A DNA stretch of 64,000 nucleotides from Mesobacillus selenatarsenatis SF-1. GTDB taxonomy: Bacteria; Bacillota; Bacilli; Bacillales; Cytobacillaceae. Below, in pieces: positions 1 to 9,069 of the stretch. Position 1 is the first letter of the stretch, and every line of letters starts with the position of its first letter. The position numbers and the translations under genes are program-made. The stretch covers positions 27,047-91,046 of the forward strand of contig NZ_BASE01000046.1 of NCBI RefSeq assembly GCF_000813125.1. The letters are read 5' to 3'. The notes beneath the pieces were generated by a model. The model was not told where the DNA came from, did not search any database, and saw only the letters and a list, made by a program, of their open reading frames with translations.

Positions 1-1391
1 AAAGCATCATCCTCAATATCATAGGTAACCTTCAGTTTTTCTACAAACCGGGCCTCTTCAATAGATAGATAGGCTTTAACATGGGCCAATTCCTGCTCAA
101 GCGTTGTCATCGATACTGTCGTCGCGGTCAGGTTCTGACGCAGGAAATGGGAGAGAGAGACAAGCAGCTTCCTAGCTTTTGCAGGATCAATCCTGATCAG
201 CGAGGTGATGACATTCATTGTATTGAAAAGGAAATGAGGGCTGATTTGTGCCTGCAGTGCCTTTACCTCTGCTTCCTTGGCAAGCTGATAGGCTTTTTCG
301 GCTTCGGCAATTTCAAGCTGGTTGCTAAGAAGATTGCTAAGGCCGGAAATCAGCTCAATAACGACATTGGTGATTTCTTTTTCAGATTTAAAATAAAACT
401 TCAGTGTGCCAATCGTTTCGTCGCGAAGTTTTAAAGGAGCGATCACCGCAGCGCCAAGAGGGCAGCTTTGCTCGCGGCAGTGGATCGTTTCATCATTGGC
501 GACGACAAGTTTGCCGCTTTTCAGTACATCCCTCGTAATCTGCGTCTGAATTGGACTTGTTGAGCGATGATGATCATCCGCAAGACCGATATGTGCCAAG
601 ATTTCAGTTTGGTTTGTGATTGCGACCGCACTAGTCTGCACTTCGTTGTGCAAAATCTGGCAGACTGCCCTGGCTGAATCCTGATTGATGCCCTTGCGCA
701 AGTATGCGAGTGTCTGGTCGGCGATTCGCAGTGTTTTTTGCGCAAGCATCGCTCCAGTCTTTTCTTCCTCGGAAACCACATTTTTTATCACCATCAAAAA
801 TAAAGCAGACCCAAGGCCATTTGCGATAATCATTGGAACACCGATAATTTCGACGAGTGTTTGGGCTTGATCATAAGGTTTCGCAATCAAAAGGATAATC
901 AGCATCTGCACCGTTTCCGCAATCGCCCCAACTAGAAAGGCTGTACTCAGATTGACATTGTTTTTCTTCTTCTGAAAGCGGCCGGCAATGATTCCGGCAA
1001 CTATGGCCGCAAGTCCGCAGGCAAGAGCAGTGAACCCGCCGAGTGTGAAGCGATGCAGACCTGCTATGAGCCCGGCACCAATTCCGACCTTATAGCCTCC
1101 AAGCATACCGGCAATCACAATCCCGATAACCCGGGAATTGGCAATCGCTTCATCCGATGCCAGGTCAGCAGCCCAGGGGTTGAACTGCAGATTATCAGTT
1201 GAGAAGCTCATGCCAGAATATGTACCGATAATCCCGAAAAAACCAAAGAATACAATTGCAAAATATTGCTGTCGCCTGTTCAGGGAATCATGGTAAATCA
1301 ACCCCCGGAAGAAGCGGAACCTTGTTAAAATAAAGGCAATCGTCACAATGATGCCAAGCCGTTCCAGCATCGTAATGAGTAATTCGAACAT
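1..1391 (-). CDS. LytS-type sensor histidine kinase, N-terminal 463 residues (cut by window edge)
   Basis: Membrane sensor kinase of the LytS/YpdA (5TM-receptor) family. Residues about 1-190 are hydrophobic with several membrane segments of the 5TMR-LYT type, including NPWAAD and a glycine-rich GIVIAGMLGG stretch. A GAF-like cytoplasmic region follows (about 200-350), then the His_kinase box QISPHFLFN with the likely phospho-acceptor His386. The ATP-binding HATPase domain must lie beyond position 1. The ATG at 1391 is preceded by a GAGGAG ribosome binding site. LytS homologues sense membrane potential or extracellular pyruvate-type signals and act on a LytTR regulator; no partner is visible here, so the signal is unknown. 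The frame was read directly from the complement because its stop lies outside the window. Confidence 0.85.
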   Translation of the reverse strand, partial: MFELLITMLERLGIIVTIAFILTRFRFFRGLIYHDSLNRRQQYFAIVFFGFFGIIGTYSGMSFSTDNLQFNPWAADLASDEAIANSRVIGIVIAGMLGGYKVGIGAGLIAGLHRFTLGGFTALACGLAAIVAGIIAGRFQKKKNNVNLSTAFLVGAIAETVQMLIILLIAKPYDQAQTLVEIIGVPMIIANGLGSALFLMVIKNVVSEEEKTGAMLAQKTLRIADQTLAYLRKGINQDSARAVCQILHNEVQTSAVAITNQTEILAHIGLADDHHRSTSPIQTQITRDVLKSGKLVVANDETIHCREQSCPLGAAVIAPLKLRDETIGTLKFYFKSEKEITNVVIELISGLSNLLSNQLEIAEAEKAYQLAKEAEVKALQAQISPHFLFNTMNVITSLIRIDPAKARKLLVSLSHFLRQNLTATTVSMTTLEQELAHVKAYLSIEEARFVEKLKVTYDIEDDA

Positions 1392-1680
1392 AACCGTACT
1401 CCTCAGGAAGTATTTGCATTCATTTTAAATGAAAGGTTGAGAAAAACAAAGATAATAAGCTGCGCTGTTGGAGTTTTACATAAAAAGAAGCCTGGCATGC
1501 TTGTACAAGTGGGAAATCCTACTATTAGTATGACATTAGAGTTGGATTGGTACTTTTTTAAGGAATAAATGATAATTTTAGGGGAGGAACTTGAAATTTC
1601 TACTGAAAAATGCAATCCCATTAGAGTTTTTTCAGTTCAAGTAATTGATATTGTGGATTTTGTAAAAGGGTATTGTCAAC

Positions 1681-1828
1681 TTATTGGCGAAAATCTAATT
1701 TTATTGGCGAAGTTCACAACTTTATTGGCGAAAATCCCCTTTTATTGGCGAAAATCCCCTTTTATTGGCGAAAATAAAAATTTATTGGCGAACTGGAAAT
1801 TTCGTGCGTTTTTTTCCAGTTCGCCAAT
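1681..1828 (+). repeat. TTATTGGCG short-repeat array 1, with terminal hairpin
   Basis: Six copies of a unit beginning TTATTGGCG start at 1681, 1700, 1722, 1742, 1762 and 1782, about 20 bp apart. Most continue with AAAAT; the second continues with AAGTTCACAA. The last unit runs into a perfect 16-bp inverted repeat (1784-1799 with 1813-1828, arms ATTGGCGAACTGGAAA) ending just beyond the stop of the DUF4097 gene at 1837. The array recurs at 34.1, 41.3 and 61.8 kb. Bases 1392-1680 hold no gene or other feature I can support. Confidence 0.9.
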
Positions 1829-1836
1829 ATGAGTGG

Positions 1837-2700
1837 CTAGAATATTTCAATATCGCCGCTCGATACATCAGCGTTGATTTCGTATTTCCCGCTTCCATGT
1901 TTGCCGCTAAGGCGGTTATCGGATGCTTCTTTGTTTTCAAGCGGGAATTGACTCGATATGTCACCGCTGCTTATTTTTCCGTTCAACGTAAAATCAGCAT
2001 CATCTGGCAAATCCAGCTCGATATCACCTGAGCTTACATTTAAGTTAACGTCATCTGTCAAACGTTTCATCTGAATTTCCAGCTCACCCGATGAAACATC
2101 TGCCTTAAGCTTCCCTGAATAGTTTTTGACATGGACGCTTCCGGAGCTGACTTCAAATGAACCAGACTCCGCTACAACTGTGTTAAATTCGGCTTCTCCT
2201 GATGAACTTTGGTGTTCAAGTGATTCTACATCCAGATTCTCCAAAACCATGCTTCCTGATCCGATTTCAATCGCAAGATTCTTTAACTTCATCGGAGAGT
2301 GGATCGAATCTCCTTTGAATACAACTTCACCTGAGCCGAGCTTGATTTGCATATTCTTTTCATAGTCTTCAGGTATATAAACTGTCAGAGACGTTTTATC
2401 CATCTCAAACCAGTTGAACCAGAAGAAGCCTTTGCGTTTAACAGCAACCTCAATCTCATCGCCATGTTTATCAACTTTTACCGTACCTTTGCCCTTTAGC
2501 TCGGCACGAACATCATCCCGGTCTTCTGCCACAATCATCGTCTCGACACTGGAGATATCAATCGAGATATTTTCTGTTTGACTAGTCACCTTCACCGCGT
2601 TTTCCGCCTTTGCAAAGTTAACTCCGCTGCCATCAAACATATAATTCCAAACGATGTAAGCCCCTGTAATCAACAGGAATATAACCAAAATCCGTTTCAT
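1837..2700 (-). CDS. DUF4097 family beta-strand repeat protein (LiaG-like)
   Basis: 287 residues. One N-terminal membrane segment (about residues 4-21) is followed by an extracytoplasmic domain of repeated short beta strands rich in SSG/GSG turns (for example KLGSGEVVF, EIGSGSMVL, DVSSGELEI, NVSSGDIEL). This is the pattern of DUF4097, a right-handed beta-helix-like fold found in LiaG of the B. subtilis cell-envelope stress operon. The ATG at 2700 has a GAGAGGAG ribosome binding site. It stands alone, without liaIHFSR neighbours, so a role in envelope stress is only suggested by family. The 3' end abuts repeat array 1, whose terminal hairpin could act as its terminator. Confidence 0.85.
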   Translation of the reverse strand: MKRILVIFLLITGAYIVWNYMFDGSGVNFAKAENAVKVTSQTENISIDISSVETMIVAEDRDDVRAELKGKGTVKVDKHGDEIEVAVKRKGFFWFNWFEMDKTSLTVYIPEDYEKNMQIKLGSGEVVFKGDSIHSPMKLKNLAIEIGSGSMVLENLDVESLEHQSSSGEAEFNTVVAESGSFEVSSGSVHVKNYSGKLKADVSSGELEIQMKRLTDDVNLNVSSGDIELDLPDDADFTLNGKISSGDISSQFPLENKEASDNRLSGKHGSGKYEINADVSSGDIEIF

Positions 2701-2828
2701 TTTAAAAATCTCCTCTCAATCTCATTCTATATTCAGAATAAGGCAAAACATTCTTCTCCCCAATGAACCTCCGCTTTAAATCTCGATAGGACCTGAGGCG
2801 GATTTTGAGTTAAGTCGCTCATGAAAAA

Positions 2829-2863
2829 AAGCCAGATTCCGTTCAAAGTCTGGAATCTGGCTT
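2829..2863 (-). terminator. Intrinsic terminator of pepT
   Basis: Twelve-base perfect stem (2829-2840 with 2852-2863, arms AAGCCAGATTCC) with an 11-base loop, followed on the minus strand by a run of T. It lies 15 bases beyond the pepT stop. Confidence 0.9.
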
Positions 2864-2877
2864 CTTGTTGTTATTAA

Positions 2878-4110
2878 TTAGGCTTTCGCTTCATAAAGTT
2901 TTGCAATCTCTACAATGGTTTCAACGGATTTCACCATGTTATCCACAGAAACATATTCGAACCTTCCATGGAAATTCTCTCCGCCTGTAAAAATATTTGG
3001 TGTAGGCAATCCCATATAGCTGAGCTGCGAGCCATCTGTGCCGCCGCGGATCGGTTTGACGATTGGTTTGATCCCTAGGTTTTCCATGGCCTCGTAAGCG
3101 ATGTCGACAATTTGTTTTACTGGCTCGATTTTATCCTTCATGTTGTAATATTGATCGTTCATTTCAAGCTCGACCCGGGTCTCGCCGTATGTCAGTTTCA
3201 ATTCATTGGTGATTTTCTGTATTAAATCTTTCCGATTCTGGAAGCTGTCACGGTCAAAGTCGCGGATGATATAGTGCAGTGTCGTTTCCTCGACATCGCC
3301 TTCAATGGAGCTGAGGTGGAAGAAGCCTTCATATCCGTCCGTATGCTCAGGTGTTTCTTCAGCTGGCAGCTTGCTGTTGAACTCCATCGCGATTTTCGCC
3401 GAGTTGACCATTTTTCCTTTCGCCGTGCCAGGGTGGACGTTTTTGCCTTTAAAAGTCACTTTTGCGCTTGCTGCATTAAAGCTTTCATACTCCAGTTCGC
3501 CAAGCGGTCCACCGTCAATGGTATAAGCGAACTTCGCATTGAATGCTCTAACATCGAACTTATGCGGCCCTCTGCCAATTTCCTCATCTGGTGTGAACGC
3601 GACACGAATCTTGCCATGTTTGATTTCCGGGTGCTTGATCAAATAAGCCATCGCTGTCATGATTTCTGCGATTCCAGCCTTGTTGTCCGCGCCGAGCAGA
3701 GTAGTGCCGTCAGTCGTAATCAATGTGTGGCCCTTATACTGGGGCAGCTCAGGGAAATCGGCAGGCGAAAGGATGATATTCTGTTCCTTATTCAGGATGA
3801 TTTGATTTCCATCGAAGTTTTCCACAATCTGCGGATTGACATTTTTGCCGGTAAAATCAGTTGCTGTATCGACGTGGGCAAGGAATCCGATTGTTGGAAC
3901 CTCTTTATCGGTATTGGCAGGAAGTGTCGCCATCACATAGCCGTTCCCGTCAATCGTCACTTCTTCCATTCCAATCGTTTTTAACTCCTCAACAAGCATG
4001 TTGGCAAGAGTCAACTGGCCTTCTGTCGATGGCGTGGTTTCGCTGTTTTCATTAGACTGGGTGTCCACTTTCACATATGAAGTGAATCTTTCAATGAGCT
4101 CGTTCTTCAT
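2878..4110 (-). CDS. pepT: Peptidase T (tripeptide aminopeptidase)
   Basis: 410 residues, the usual PepT length. It is an M20B di-zinc aminopeptidase that removes the N-terminal residue from tripeptides in the cytoplasm. Metal-site residues are visible in order: His79 and Asp81 (LAHVDTA), bridging Asp142 (GADNKAG), catalytic Glu176 and ligand Glu177 (PDEEIG), Asp199 (TIDGG), and the late histidine in [10 protein letters not shown]. It is a monocistronic unit with its own terminator. Confidence 0.97.
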   Translation of the reverse strand: MKNELIERFTSYVKVDTQSNENSETTPSTEGQLTLANMLVEELKTIGMEEVTIDGNGYVMATLPANTDKEVPTIGFLAHVDTATDFTGKNVNPQIVENFDGNQIILNKEQNIILSPADFPELPQYKGHTLITTDGTTLLGADNKAGIAEIMTAMAYLIKHPEIKHGKIRVAFTPDEEIGRGPHKFDVRAFNAKFAYTIDGGPLGELEYESFNAASAKVTFKGKNVHPGTAKGKMVNSAKIAMEFNSKLPAEETPEHTDGYEGFFHLSSIEGDVEETTLHYIIRDFDRDSFQNRKDLIQKITNELKLTYGETRVELEMNDQYYNMKDKIEPVKQIVDIAYEAMENLGIKPIVKPIRGGTDGSQLSYMGLPTPNIFTGGENFHGRFEYVSVDNMVKSVETIVEIAKLYEAKA

Positions 4111-4233
4111 TCCGTTTCATCTCCCATCCGTATGTATGTTTTCATATTAGCATAGAACATCAGAAACGCCATTTTATAGGAATCTCAAAATTCAATTTTT
4201 AAGGTATAATGGAAAAAAGGAGGATGGGAGTTT

Positions 4234-4374
4234 ATGGGATATATATTTACGGCTATTGTCCTGTCTGCAGTGTTCTATTCGATCTATAAAATAATCACAA
4301 CCGGAAAAATGCCGAGCAACAACTATACTCCATTTGATGATATTACTGAGGGGAAAAAGCCAAATGATGATTGA
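4234..4374 (+). CDS. Small membrane protein, 46 residues (DUF3951-like)
   Basis: Read directly from sequence: ATG 4234 to TGA 4372-4374, with an AAAGGAGGA ribosome binding site at 4217-4224. One membrane segment (residues about 3-21) is followed by a short polar tail containing NNYTPFDDIT. That YTPFD tail resembles the small Bacillus proteins grouped as DUF3951, which I recall rather than could check. It overlaps the next gene by 11 bases, suggesting translational coupling. Function unknown. Confidence 0.7.
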   Translation: MGYIFTAIVLSAVFYSIYKIITTGKMPSNNYTPFDDITEGKKPNDD

Positions 4375-4519
4375 TATAGGAGTAATTATTGTTCTGATGC
4401 TGTCGCTCTGGTCCATCACGATCACACTGCAAAAATTGGCTGACAGAATCATGAAAAAACAGGAGCAGCAATATGAGCTGCTCAAAGAGATTAAAGATTT
4501 GCTAAAAAACGAAAAATAG
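4364..4519 (+). CDS. Small single-pass membrane protein, 51 residues
   Basis: ATG 4364 is preferred over a longer frame from 4334, because GAGGGG lies just upstream and the longer start would sit deep inside the upstream gene. One membrane helix (about residues 3-23, IGVIIVLMLSLWSITITL) is followed by a charged helix (KKQEQQYELLKEIKDLLKNEK) with heptad-like spacing, probably a short cytoplasmic coiled coil. The two overlapping genes form a small membrane pair of unknown role. Confidence 0.65.
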   Translation: MMIDIGVIIVLMLSLWSITITLQKLADRIMKKQEQQYELLKEIKDLLKNEK

Positions 4520-4538
4520 CAGAATAGAATGTTATCTC

Positions 4539-4567
4539 TTTACATAAATAAAAGTTAAGGTTAGGAT
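4539..4567 (+). promoter_or_regulatory. Likely SigA promoter of the thiamine operon
   Basis: TTTACA at 4539-4544, a 17-base spacer, and TAGGAT at 4562-4567, about 25 bases before the TPP riboswitch. Confidence 0.5.
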
Positions 4568-4589
4568 GAAAATAATTGAATATTGAATT

Positions 4590-4688
4590 TACTACTAGGG
4601 GTGCCTTATTACGGGCTGAGAGAAAGACGTTAAGTCTTTTAACCCTTCGGACCTGATCTGGGTAATACCAGCGTAGGAAAGTAGTGTG
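4590..4688 (+). promoter_or_regulatory. TPP riboswitch (THI element)
   Basis: The conserved TPP aptamer blocks appear in order: GGGGTGCC, GGGCTGAGA, ACCCTTCGGACCTGATC, TGGGTAATACCAGCGTAGGAA. The closing stem pairs CTAC 4592-4595 with GTAG 4681-4684. It precedes a terminator hairpin and thiM, the standard arrangement for turning thiamine salvage off when thiamine pyrophosphate is abundant. Confidence 0.97.
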
Positions 4689-4715
4689 AGAGACGTTTTC
4701 TTACTTTGCTTCTAT

Positions 4716-4750
4716 GCCAGGTCCAATTATGGATCTGGCTTTTTTATTTT
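4716..4750 (+). terminator. Riboswitch-controlled terminator before thiM
   Basis: Nine-base stem GCCAGGTCC/GGATCTGGC (4716-4724 with 4731-4739) followed by a T-rich tract. It is the likely expression platform of the TPP riboswitch. Confidence 0.85.
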
Positions 4751-4767
4751 TCTAAGGAGGGAACAGG

Positions 4768-5583
4768 ATGGAAAAGAAAGAGATTGCTATACTGCTGGAC
4801 AGAGTCCGCAGGGAGAACCCGCTTGTACATAATATCACCAACGTGGTGGTCACCAATTTCACCGCCAATGGATTGCTGGCTATCGGGGCGTCCTCTGTAA
4901 TGGCCTATGCTCAAGAGGAGGTTGCCGAAATGGCGAGGATCGCCGGGAGTGTTGTTCTCAATATCGGAACGCTGAGGCCAGAAGTCGTAGAGTCAATGTT
5001 GATTGCCGGCAAAGCGGCGAACGAGCAGGGAGTACCGGTTATCCTGGACCCAGTGGGTGCGGGCGCGACACAGTATCGTACCGAGACAGCTAGGATGTTG
5101 ATGGAAGAATTGGAGATTGCGATGATGAGAGGAAATGCATCAGAGATTGCCAATGTTGCCGGGGAGAATTGGAGTATACGTGGAGTGGATGCAGGTGAAT
5201 CCAGTGGGGATGTGTTCGAGCTTGCTGTTTCAGCCGCAAAAAAATTGAAGACAGTTGTTGTCCTTACTGGTAAAGACGACATTATTACAGACGGACACAC
5301 TGCATTTATTGTCCATAATGGGCACCCAATGCTAACAAAAGTGACGGGCACCGGCTGTTTGCTGACTTCCGTAATAGGCGCCTTCACTGCTGTTGAAAAA
5401 AATATGATCAAAGCCGCAACAGCAGCAGTAACCATCTATGGAGTGGCAGCGGAAATTGTTGCTGACAATTGTGCCAGTCAGGGTCCGGGAAGCTTTCAAA
5501 TAGAATTCTTAAACCAGTTATACCTGATTGGCGGAAACGATCTGATTGAGAAAATGTCTTTTACTCGAAAGGAGGTAGATTGA
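4768..5583 (+). CDS. thiM: Hydroxyethylthiazole kinase
   Basis: 271 residues, ribokinase-like fold. It phosphorylates 4-methyl-5-(2-hydroxyethyl)thiazole for thiamine salvage. Family features seen: [12 protein letters not shown] at the N terminus, [11 protein letters not shown], and the anion-hole GTGCL segment ([10 protein letters not shown]) near residue 195. Start ATG 4768 has a TAAGGAGG ribosome binding site. First gene of the riboswitch operon; thiD begins one base after its stop. Confidence 0.96.
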   Translation: MEKKEIAILLDRVRRENPLVHNITNVVVTNFTANGLLAIGASSVMAYAQEEVAEMARIAGSVVLNIGTLRPEVVESMLIAGKAANEQGVPVILDPVGAGATQYRTETARMLMEELEIAMMRGNASEIANVAGENWSIRGVDAGESSGDVFELAVSAAKKLKTVVVLTGKDDIITDGHTAFIVHNGHPMLTKVTGTGCLLTSVIGAFTAVEKNMIKAATAAVTIYGVAAEIVADNCASQGPGSFQIEFLNQLYLIGGNDLIEKMSFTRKEVD

Positions 5584-5584
5584 T

Positions 5585-6403
5585 ATGAAAAGAGCAATGA
5601 CAATTGCGGGCTCAGACAGCGGCGGCGGTGCTGGTATCCAGGCAGATCTGAAAACCTTCCAGGAGCTGAAGGTGTTTGGGATGTCTGCTCTGACTGCTGT
5701 AACGGCGCAAAATACGCTTGGGGTCCAGGCAGTCTTTCCCATGGAGGTAGAAGCGGTCGCCGAGCAAATTCAATCTGTCGGAGAAGATATAGGGGTAGAT
5801 GCTTTGAAAACTGGAATGCTTTTCAACGCTGAAATCATTGAGACTGTTGCTGAGAAAATAAAGTATTTCGCCTGGGAAAAGGTCGTTGTCGATCCGGTCA
5901 TGATTGCCAAAGGTGGAGCATCACTGCTCCAGCAGGAAGCTGTTTCTGCCCTGAAAGATCATTTGCTTCCACTTTGCCTCGTGGTCACACCCAATATTCC
6001 CGAAGCAGAAGTGCTGACCGGGATGACTATTCTCAGTCACGATGACAAGAAGGAAGCGGCCAGGCGCATCCATGCCCTTGGAGCAAAAAATGTCGTGATT
6101 AAAGGCGGTCATGATCTAAATACAAATGAGTCTGTTGATCTCCTTTTTAATGGTGCAGACTTTGAGTTCTTCTCTGTTCCGAGAATTGAAACGAAGAACA
6201 CACACGGTACTGGCTGCACTTTTTCCGCCGCGATCACCGCACAGCTTGCGAAGGGATTGACAGTATATGACGCGGTATCCGTGGCGAAGGAGTTCATCCA
6301 CGCTGCCATTGGAAACTCACTGAATATTGGCCAAGGCCACGGCCCAACAAACCATTGGGCCTTTAACAGGGAGAAGGGAAGGCTAGCAACATGGCACGGA
6401 TAA
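5585..6403 (+). CDS. thiD: Hydroxymethylpyrimidine / phosphomethylpyrimidine kinase
   Basis: 272 residues, ribokinase family. The N-terminal [18 protein letters not shown] is the HMP-binding signature of ThiD, and [12 protein letters not shown] near residue 210 is the ATP/anion-hole motif. It makes HMP-PP from HMP or HMP-P for coupling with the thiazole phosphate from ThiM. The context between thiM and thiE supports the thiamine assignment over a pyridoxine kinase. It overlaps thiE by 13 bases. Confidence 0.95.
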   Translation: MKRAMTIAGSDSGGGAGIQADLKTFQELKVFGMSALTAVTAQNTLGVQAVFPMEVEAVAEQIQSVGEDIGVDALKTGMLFNAEIIETVAEKIKYFAWEKVVVDPVMIAKGGASLLQQEAVSALKDHLLPLCLVVTPNIPEAEVLTGMTILSHDDKKEAARRIHALGAKNVVIKGGHDLNTNESVDLLFNGADFEFFSVPRIETKNTHGTGCTFSAAITAQLAKGLTVYDAVSVAKEFIHAAIGNSLNIGQGHGPTNHWAFNREKGRLATWHG

Positions 6404-7038
6404 ATCCAGAGAAACTGAAAAGCTTGCTCAAGGTTTATTTTATCGCAGGCAGCACGAATTGCTTGGAGGATCCTTGTATAGTGCTTGAAGAGGCGATTCG
6501 CGGGGGCATCACTCTTTTTCAGTATCGTGAAAAAGGGAGTAACTGCCTTGATGGGACGGAAAAGCTAGTGCTGGGAAGGGAGCTGCAAAGAATCTGCAAG
6601 AATAACGGCATACCGTTCATTGTGAACGATGATATCGAAATGGCCCTTGAACTTGATGCGGACGGCGTCCATATTGGCCAGGAGGATGAGGATGCACAGG
6701 AGGTCCGCAAAAAAATCGGTGACAAGATTCTGGGAGTATCGGTGCATTGTGTAAAAGAGGTAGAAAAGGCAAAGCTTGCAGGTGCGGATTATTTTGGCGT
6801 TGGCCCGATTTTTCCGACAGAAACAAAGAAGGATACAAGAGCTGTTCAGGGAACGGCACTTATCGAGGAGTTAAAAGATTTTGAGATTCCGATTGTCGGT
6901 ATCGGTGGAATTACCGCTGATAATGCTTCGCTCGTGATGGAAGCCGGAGCCGATGGAGTTTCAGTGATTACGGCGATCAGCCATGCAGATGACGTCTGGG
7001 AAGCAGCCGACAGATTGAGAAGGAAAATTTATAACTAA
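6391..7038 (+). CDS. thiE: Thiamine-phosphate synthase
   Basis: 215 residues, TIM-barrel enzyme that joins HMP-PP and thiazole phosphate to thiamine monophosphate. Recognisable blocks: FQYREKGSN, FIVNDDIEMALELDADGVHIGQED (Mg/pyrophosphate site), GADYFGVGPIFPTETKKD and PIVGIGGITADNA. The start overlaps the thiD end, so translation is probably coupled. Confidence 0.96.
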   Translation: MARINPEKLKSLLKVYFIAGSTNCLEDPCIVLEEAIRGGITLFQYREKGSNCLDGTEKLVLGRELQRICKNNGIPFIVNDDIEMALELDADGVHIGQEDEDAQEVRKKIGDKILGVSVHCVKEVEKAKLAGADYFGVGPIFPTETKKDTRAVQGTALIEELKDFEIPIVGIGGITADNASLVMEAGADGVSVITAISHADDVWEAADRLRRKIYN

Positions 7039-7050
7039 ACGGAGGTTGAA

Positions 7051-7554
7051 ATGAGAAACACACAAAAGCTTACACTTACTGCGATGATGGTAGCCATCGG
7101 TACATTGACCAGCCATATGTTGTTTATCCCGCTTGGTATTGTGAAGGTGTTTCCTGTACAGCATTTCATCAATATATTGTCTGCCGTTTTGCTCGGGCCC
7201 TATTACGCTTTAGCCCAGGCCATTGGCATTTCACTGCTGAGGAATTTGTTCGGGACTGGATCTGTCTTTGCCTTTCCGGGAAGCATGATTGGTGCTCTCC
7301 TGGCTGCCTATTTATATCAAAAAACGAAGAAAATAGGATTCGCTTTTGCCGGGGAGGTAGTTGGAACCGGAATTATCGGTGCCATTGCAAGCTATCCAAT
7401 CGCGGTGCTTCTCCTTGGCAATGAGGCAGCTGTGTTTGGGTTCATTCCTGCGTTCCTGGCGAGCTCATTGGCTGGAGCGACATTGGGTTTTGTTCTTTTG
7501 AAAATTTTTCTGAAGAATGCTGGTGGAAGTATCGAGATGACCAGCAAGCTTTAA
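7051..7554 (+). CDS. thiW: ThiW, predicted thiazole-specific ECF transporter S component
   Basis: 167 residues, four to six hydrophobic segments. The start MRNTQKLTLTAMMVAIGTL and the PLGIVKVFPVQHFINILSAV block are typical of ThiW, the substrate-binding membrane subunit of an energy-coupling-factor transporter. Thiazole as the substrate is inferred from its constant linkage to thiM/thiE under TPP riboswitches. The shared ECF ATPases and EcfT are not in this window. Last gene of the operon. Confidence 0.92.
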   Translation: MRNTQKLTLTAMMVAIGTLTSHMLFIPLGIVKVFPVQHFINILSAVLLGPYYALAQAIGISLLRNLFGTGSVFAFPGSMIGALLAAYLYQKTKKIGFAFAGEVVGTGIIGAIASYPIAVLLLGNEAAVFGFIPAFLASSLAGATLGFVLLKIFLKNAGGSIEMTSKL

Positions 7555-7583
7555 TTTGGAAATAGTTTCTTGCGTATGTCTTT

Positions 7584-7641
7584 AGCTGGAAATAGGTGAA
7601 TTCCTGCTATATGATTATAAATAGAATCATATATTCCAGCT
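7584..7641. repeat. Compound inverted repeat between thiW and the exonuclease gene
   Basis: Outer arms AGCTGGAA (7584-7591) and TTCCAGCT (7634-7641) enclose inner arms TATATGATT (7608-7616) and AATCATATA (7625-7633). No T-tract follows, so it is a poor terminator; it may be a palindromic element or a structured 5' leader of the next gene. Confidence 0.6.
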
Positions 7642-7657
7642 GAAAAGGGTGACATTT

Positions 7658-8272
7658 TTGAACAAAGAGAACAAGCTTGGATTGGTAGTGGACGTTGAGA
7701 CAACTGGACTTGGTCCAGATTCAGATGAAATCATAGAACTGGCTGTTAAGCTATTTTCCTTTCACGAGGAATCAGGAGAAATAATCGACATTCTTGATGA
7801 AGATTCTTATTTACGGGAGCCGCTGTCTACAACCGCCCAAAGGAATTATGACAGAGCATACCGGATTCATGGGATTTCTTATGACATGGTTCGTGGAAAG
7901 ACATTTTACGATGAGAAGATCATCGATTATTTTAATCAGACCGATGCGATTTTTGCCCATAATGCTTCTTTCGATAGAAGTTTCTTATTCAGGATGTATC
8001 CAGAGGTCAACGAGATGAAATGGTATTGCACGATGAAGAATGTTCAATGGAAGAACCACGGCTTCCCTAACAGCAAGCTGCTGACTTTACTTCAGGCTCA
8101 TAACATTTCGAAATTCCAGACGCACCGCGCGATGGATGACATTACATATTTGACGGAACTGCTGAAGCAGCAAAACCCAAATGGCGATTTTTATTTGAAA
8201 GAAGTACTGGATTACGGTCCGATGCGAAAGTACCAGCCTGCCCAAAAACAAAGAAGAAGAATGTTCTATTAG
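7658..8272 (+). CDS. DnaQ-like 3'-5' exonuclease (DEDDh family)
   Basis: 204 residues from a TTG at 7658, chosen because AGGGTG lies 7 bases upstream; a GTG at 7649 is the alternative. The exonuclease core is complete: ExoI motif VVDVETTGL (Asp12, Glu14), ExoII motif AHNASFDRSFL, and ExoIII motif HRAMDDITYL with His and Asp. This makes it a two-metal nuclease acting on DNA or RNA 3' ends, related to the PolIII epsilon and RNase T group. It has no polymerase or helicase domain, so the substrate is not determined. A bidirectional terminator follows. Confidence 0.85.
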   Translation: MNKENKLGLVVDVETTGLGPDSDEIIELAVKLFSFHEESGEIIDILDEDSYLREPLSTTAQRNYDRAYRIHGISYDMVRGKTFYDEKIIDYFNQTDAIFAHNASFDRSFLFRMYPEVNEMKWYCTMKNVQWKNHGFPNSKLLTLLQAHNISKFQTHRAMDDITYLTELLKQQNPNGDFYLKEVLDYGPMRKYQPAQKQRRRMFY

Positions 8273-8302
8273 AAAAGGTGCCTGTTTTTTCAGGCACCTT
8301 TT
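8273..8302. terminator. Bidirectional terminator
   Basis: Perfect 12-base stem AAAAGGTGCCTG/CAGGCACCTTTT (8273-8284 with 8291-8302) between two converging genes, with T-rich flanks on both strands. Confidence 0.9.
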
Positions 8303-8307
8303 CTATT

Positions 8308-8955
8308 TTATAGGACATATAGATAAACGCTCAGGAAATGGGAAAGGCTTCCGAGCATGATAAAAATATGGAAAATCTCATGGAAACCGAGATGCTTGGA
8401 ACGAAGGAAATCAGGTTTCAACGCATAAATGACGCCGCCGATCGTGTACATGATGCCTCCGGCAACCAGCCAGAATATACCGGCAGGATTTAAGACAGAT
8501 GAGAGGGGAGAGACGACGAAAATAACCATCCAGCCCATGACAATATAGATAGAGGTAGACAGCCATCTTGGACTCCTGAACCAAATCATCTTAAAGAGGA
8601 TTCCGCACAAAGCAGCGAATGTAATGATGCCGAACAAGGTCCAGCCTGTGAATCCATTAAGGCTTATCAGGCAAAACGGTGTATAGGTTCCGGCAATCAA
8701 TACGAAAATCATGGAATGGTCGATTTTTCTAAGGAAGGCGATCACGCTATCTTTGCTGATGACCATATGATAGGTCGCAGATGCAGTATAAAGAAGGATC
8801 ATGCTGATGCCGAAAATGGTGACAGAAGTAATTGCCAGCGCTGAGCCGGTGGTAAGCGAAGCTTTGATGACGAGCGCTAGCAGGCCTGCAAAGGATAATA
8901 ATGCACCGGCAAGATGAGTCAGGCCATTAATTGGTTCGCGGATGTAGCTGTTCAT
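8308..8955 (-). CDS. trhA: Hemolysin III / PAQR family membrane protein TrhA
   Basis: 215 residues with seven hydrophobic segments, the size of bacterial PAQR (HlyIII) proteins. Family landmarks: EPINGLTHLAGALLS at the N terminus, SATYHMV (after TM2), KIDHSMIF (Asp-His in TM3), and the C-terminal HEIFHIFIMLGSLSHF whose histidines line the metal site. Bacterial members are linked to membrane energetics homeostasis rather than true hemolysis. It has its own SigA-type promoter at 9002-9030. Confidence 0.9.
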   Translation of the reverse strand: MNSYIREPINGLTHLAGALLSFAGLLALVIKASLTTGSALAITSVTIFGISMILLYTASATYHMVISKDSVIAFLRKIDHSMIFVLIAGTYTPFCLISLNGFTGWTLFGIITFAALCGILFKMIWFRSPRWLSTSIYIVMGWMVIFVVSPLSSVLNPAGIFWLVAGGIMYTIGGVIYALKPDFLRSKHLGFHEIFHIFIMLGSLSHFLSVYLYVL

Positions 8956-8979
8956 TTTTTAACCTCCATATCACTTTAC

Positions 8980-9030
8980 GTAGTATTAATAACTACTTAT
9001 AATAATATACTCATAACGATACATAGTCAA
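8980..9030 (-). promoter_or_regulatory. SigA promoter of trhA with palindromic possible operator
   Basis: On the minus strand TTGACT (9025-9030) and TATTAT (9002-9007) are separated by exactly 17 bases. A 17-bp palindrome GTAGT-N7-ACTAC (8980-8996) sits on the predicted start point, where a repressor would block initiation. The operator idea is inference. Confidence 0.6.
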
Positions 9031-9069
9031 TGTTTACGATTGTGTTTTTTTGCATTATAATAAAATAAG

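Noticed and set aside
1569..2031. Open frames of 87-88 codons across repeat array 1 (and similar frames at 41253-41505 and 49860-50174)
   Set aside because: They arise from the repeat periodicity, lack ribosome binding sites and have repeat-derived compositions (YWR, IGEN, LQLEI).
3274..3984. 236-codon frame on the plus strand opposite pepT
   Set aside because: Antisense shadow of a well-supported gene, no ribosome binding site and no family resemblance.
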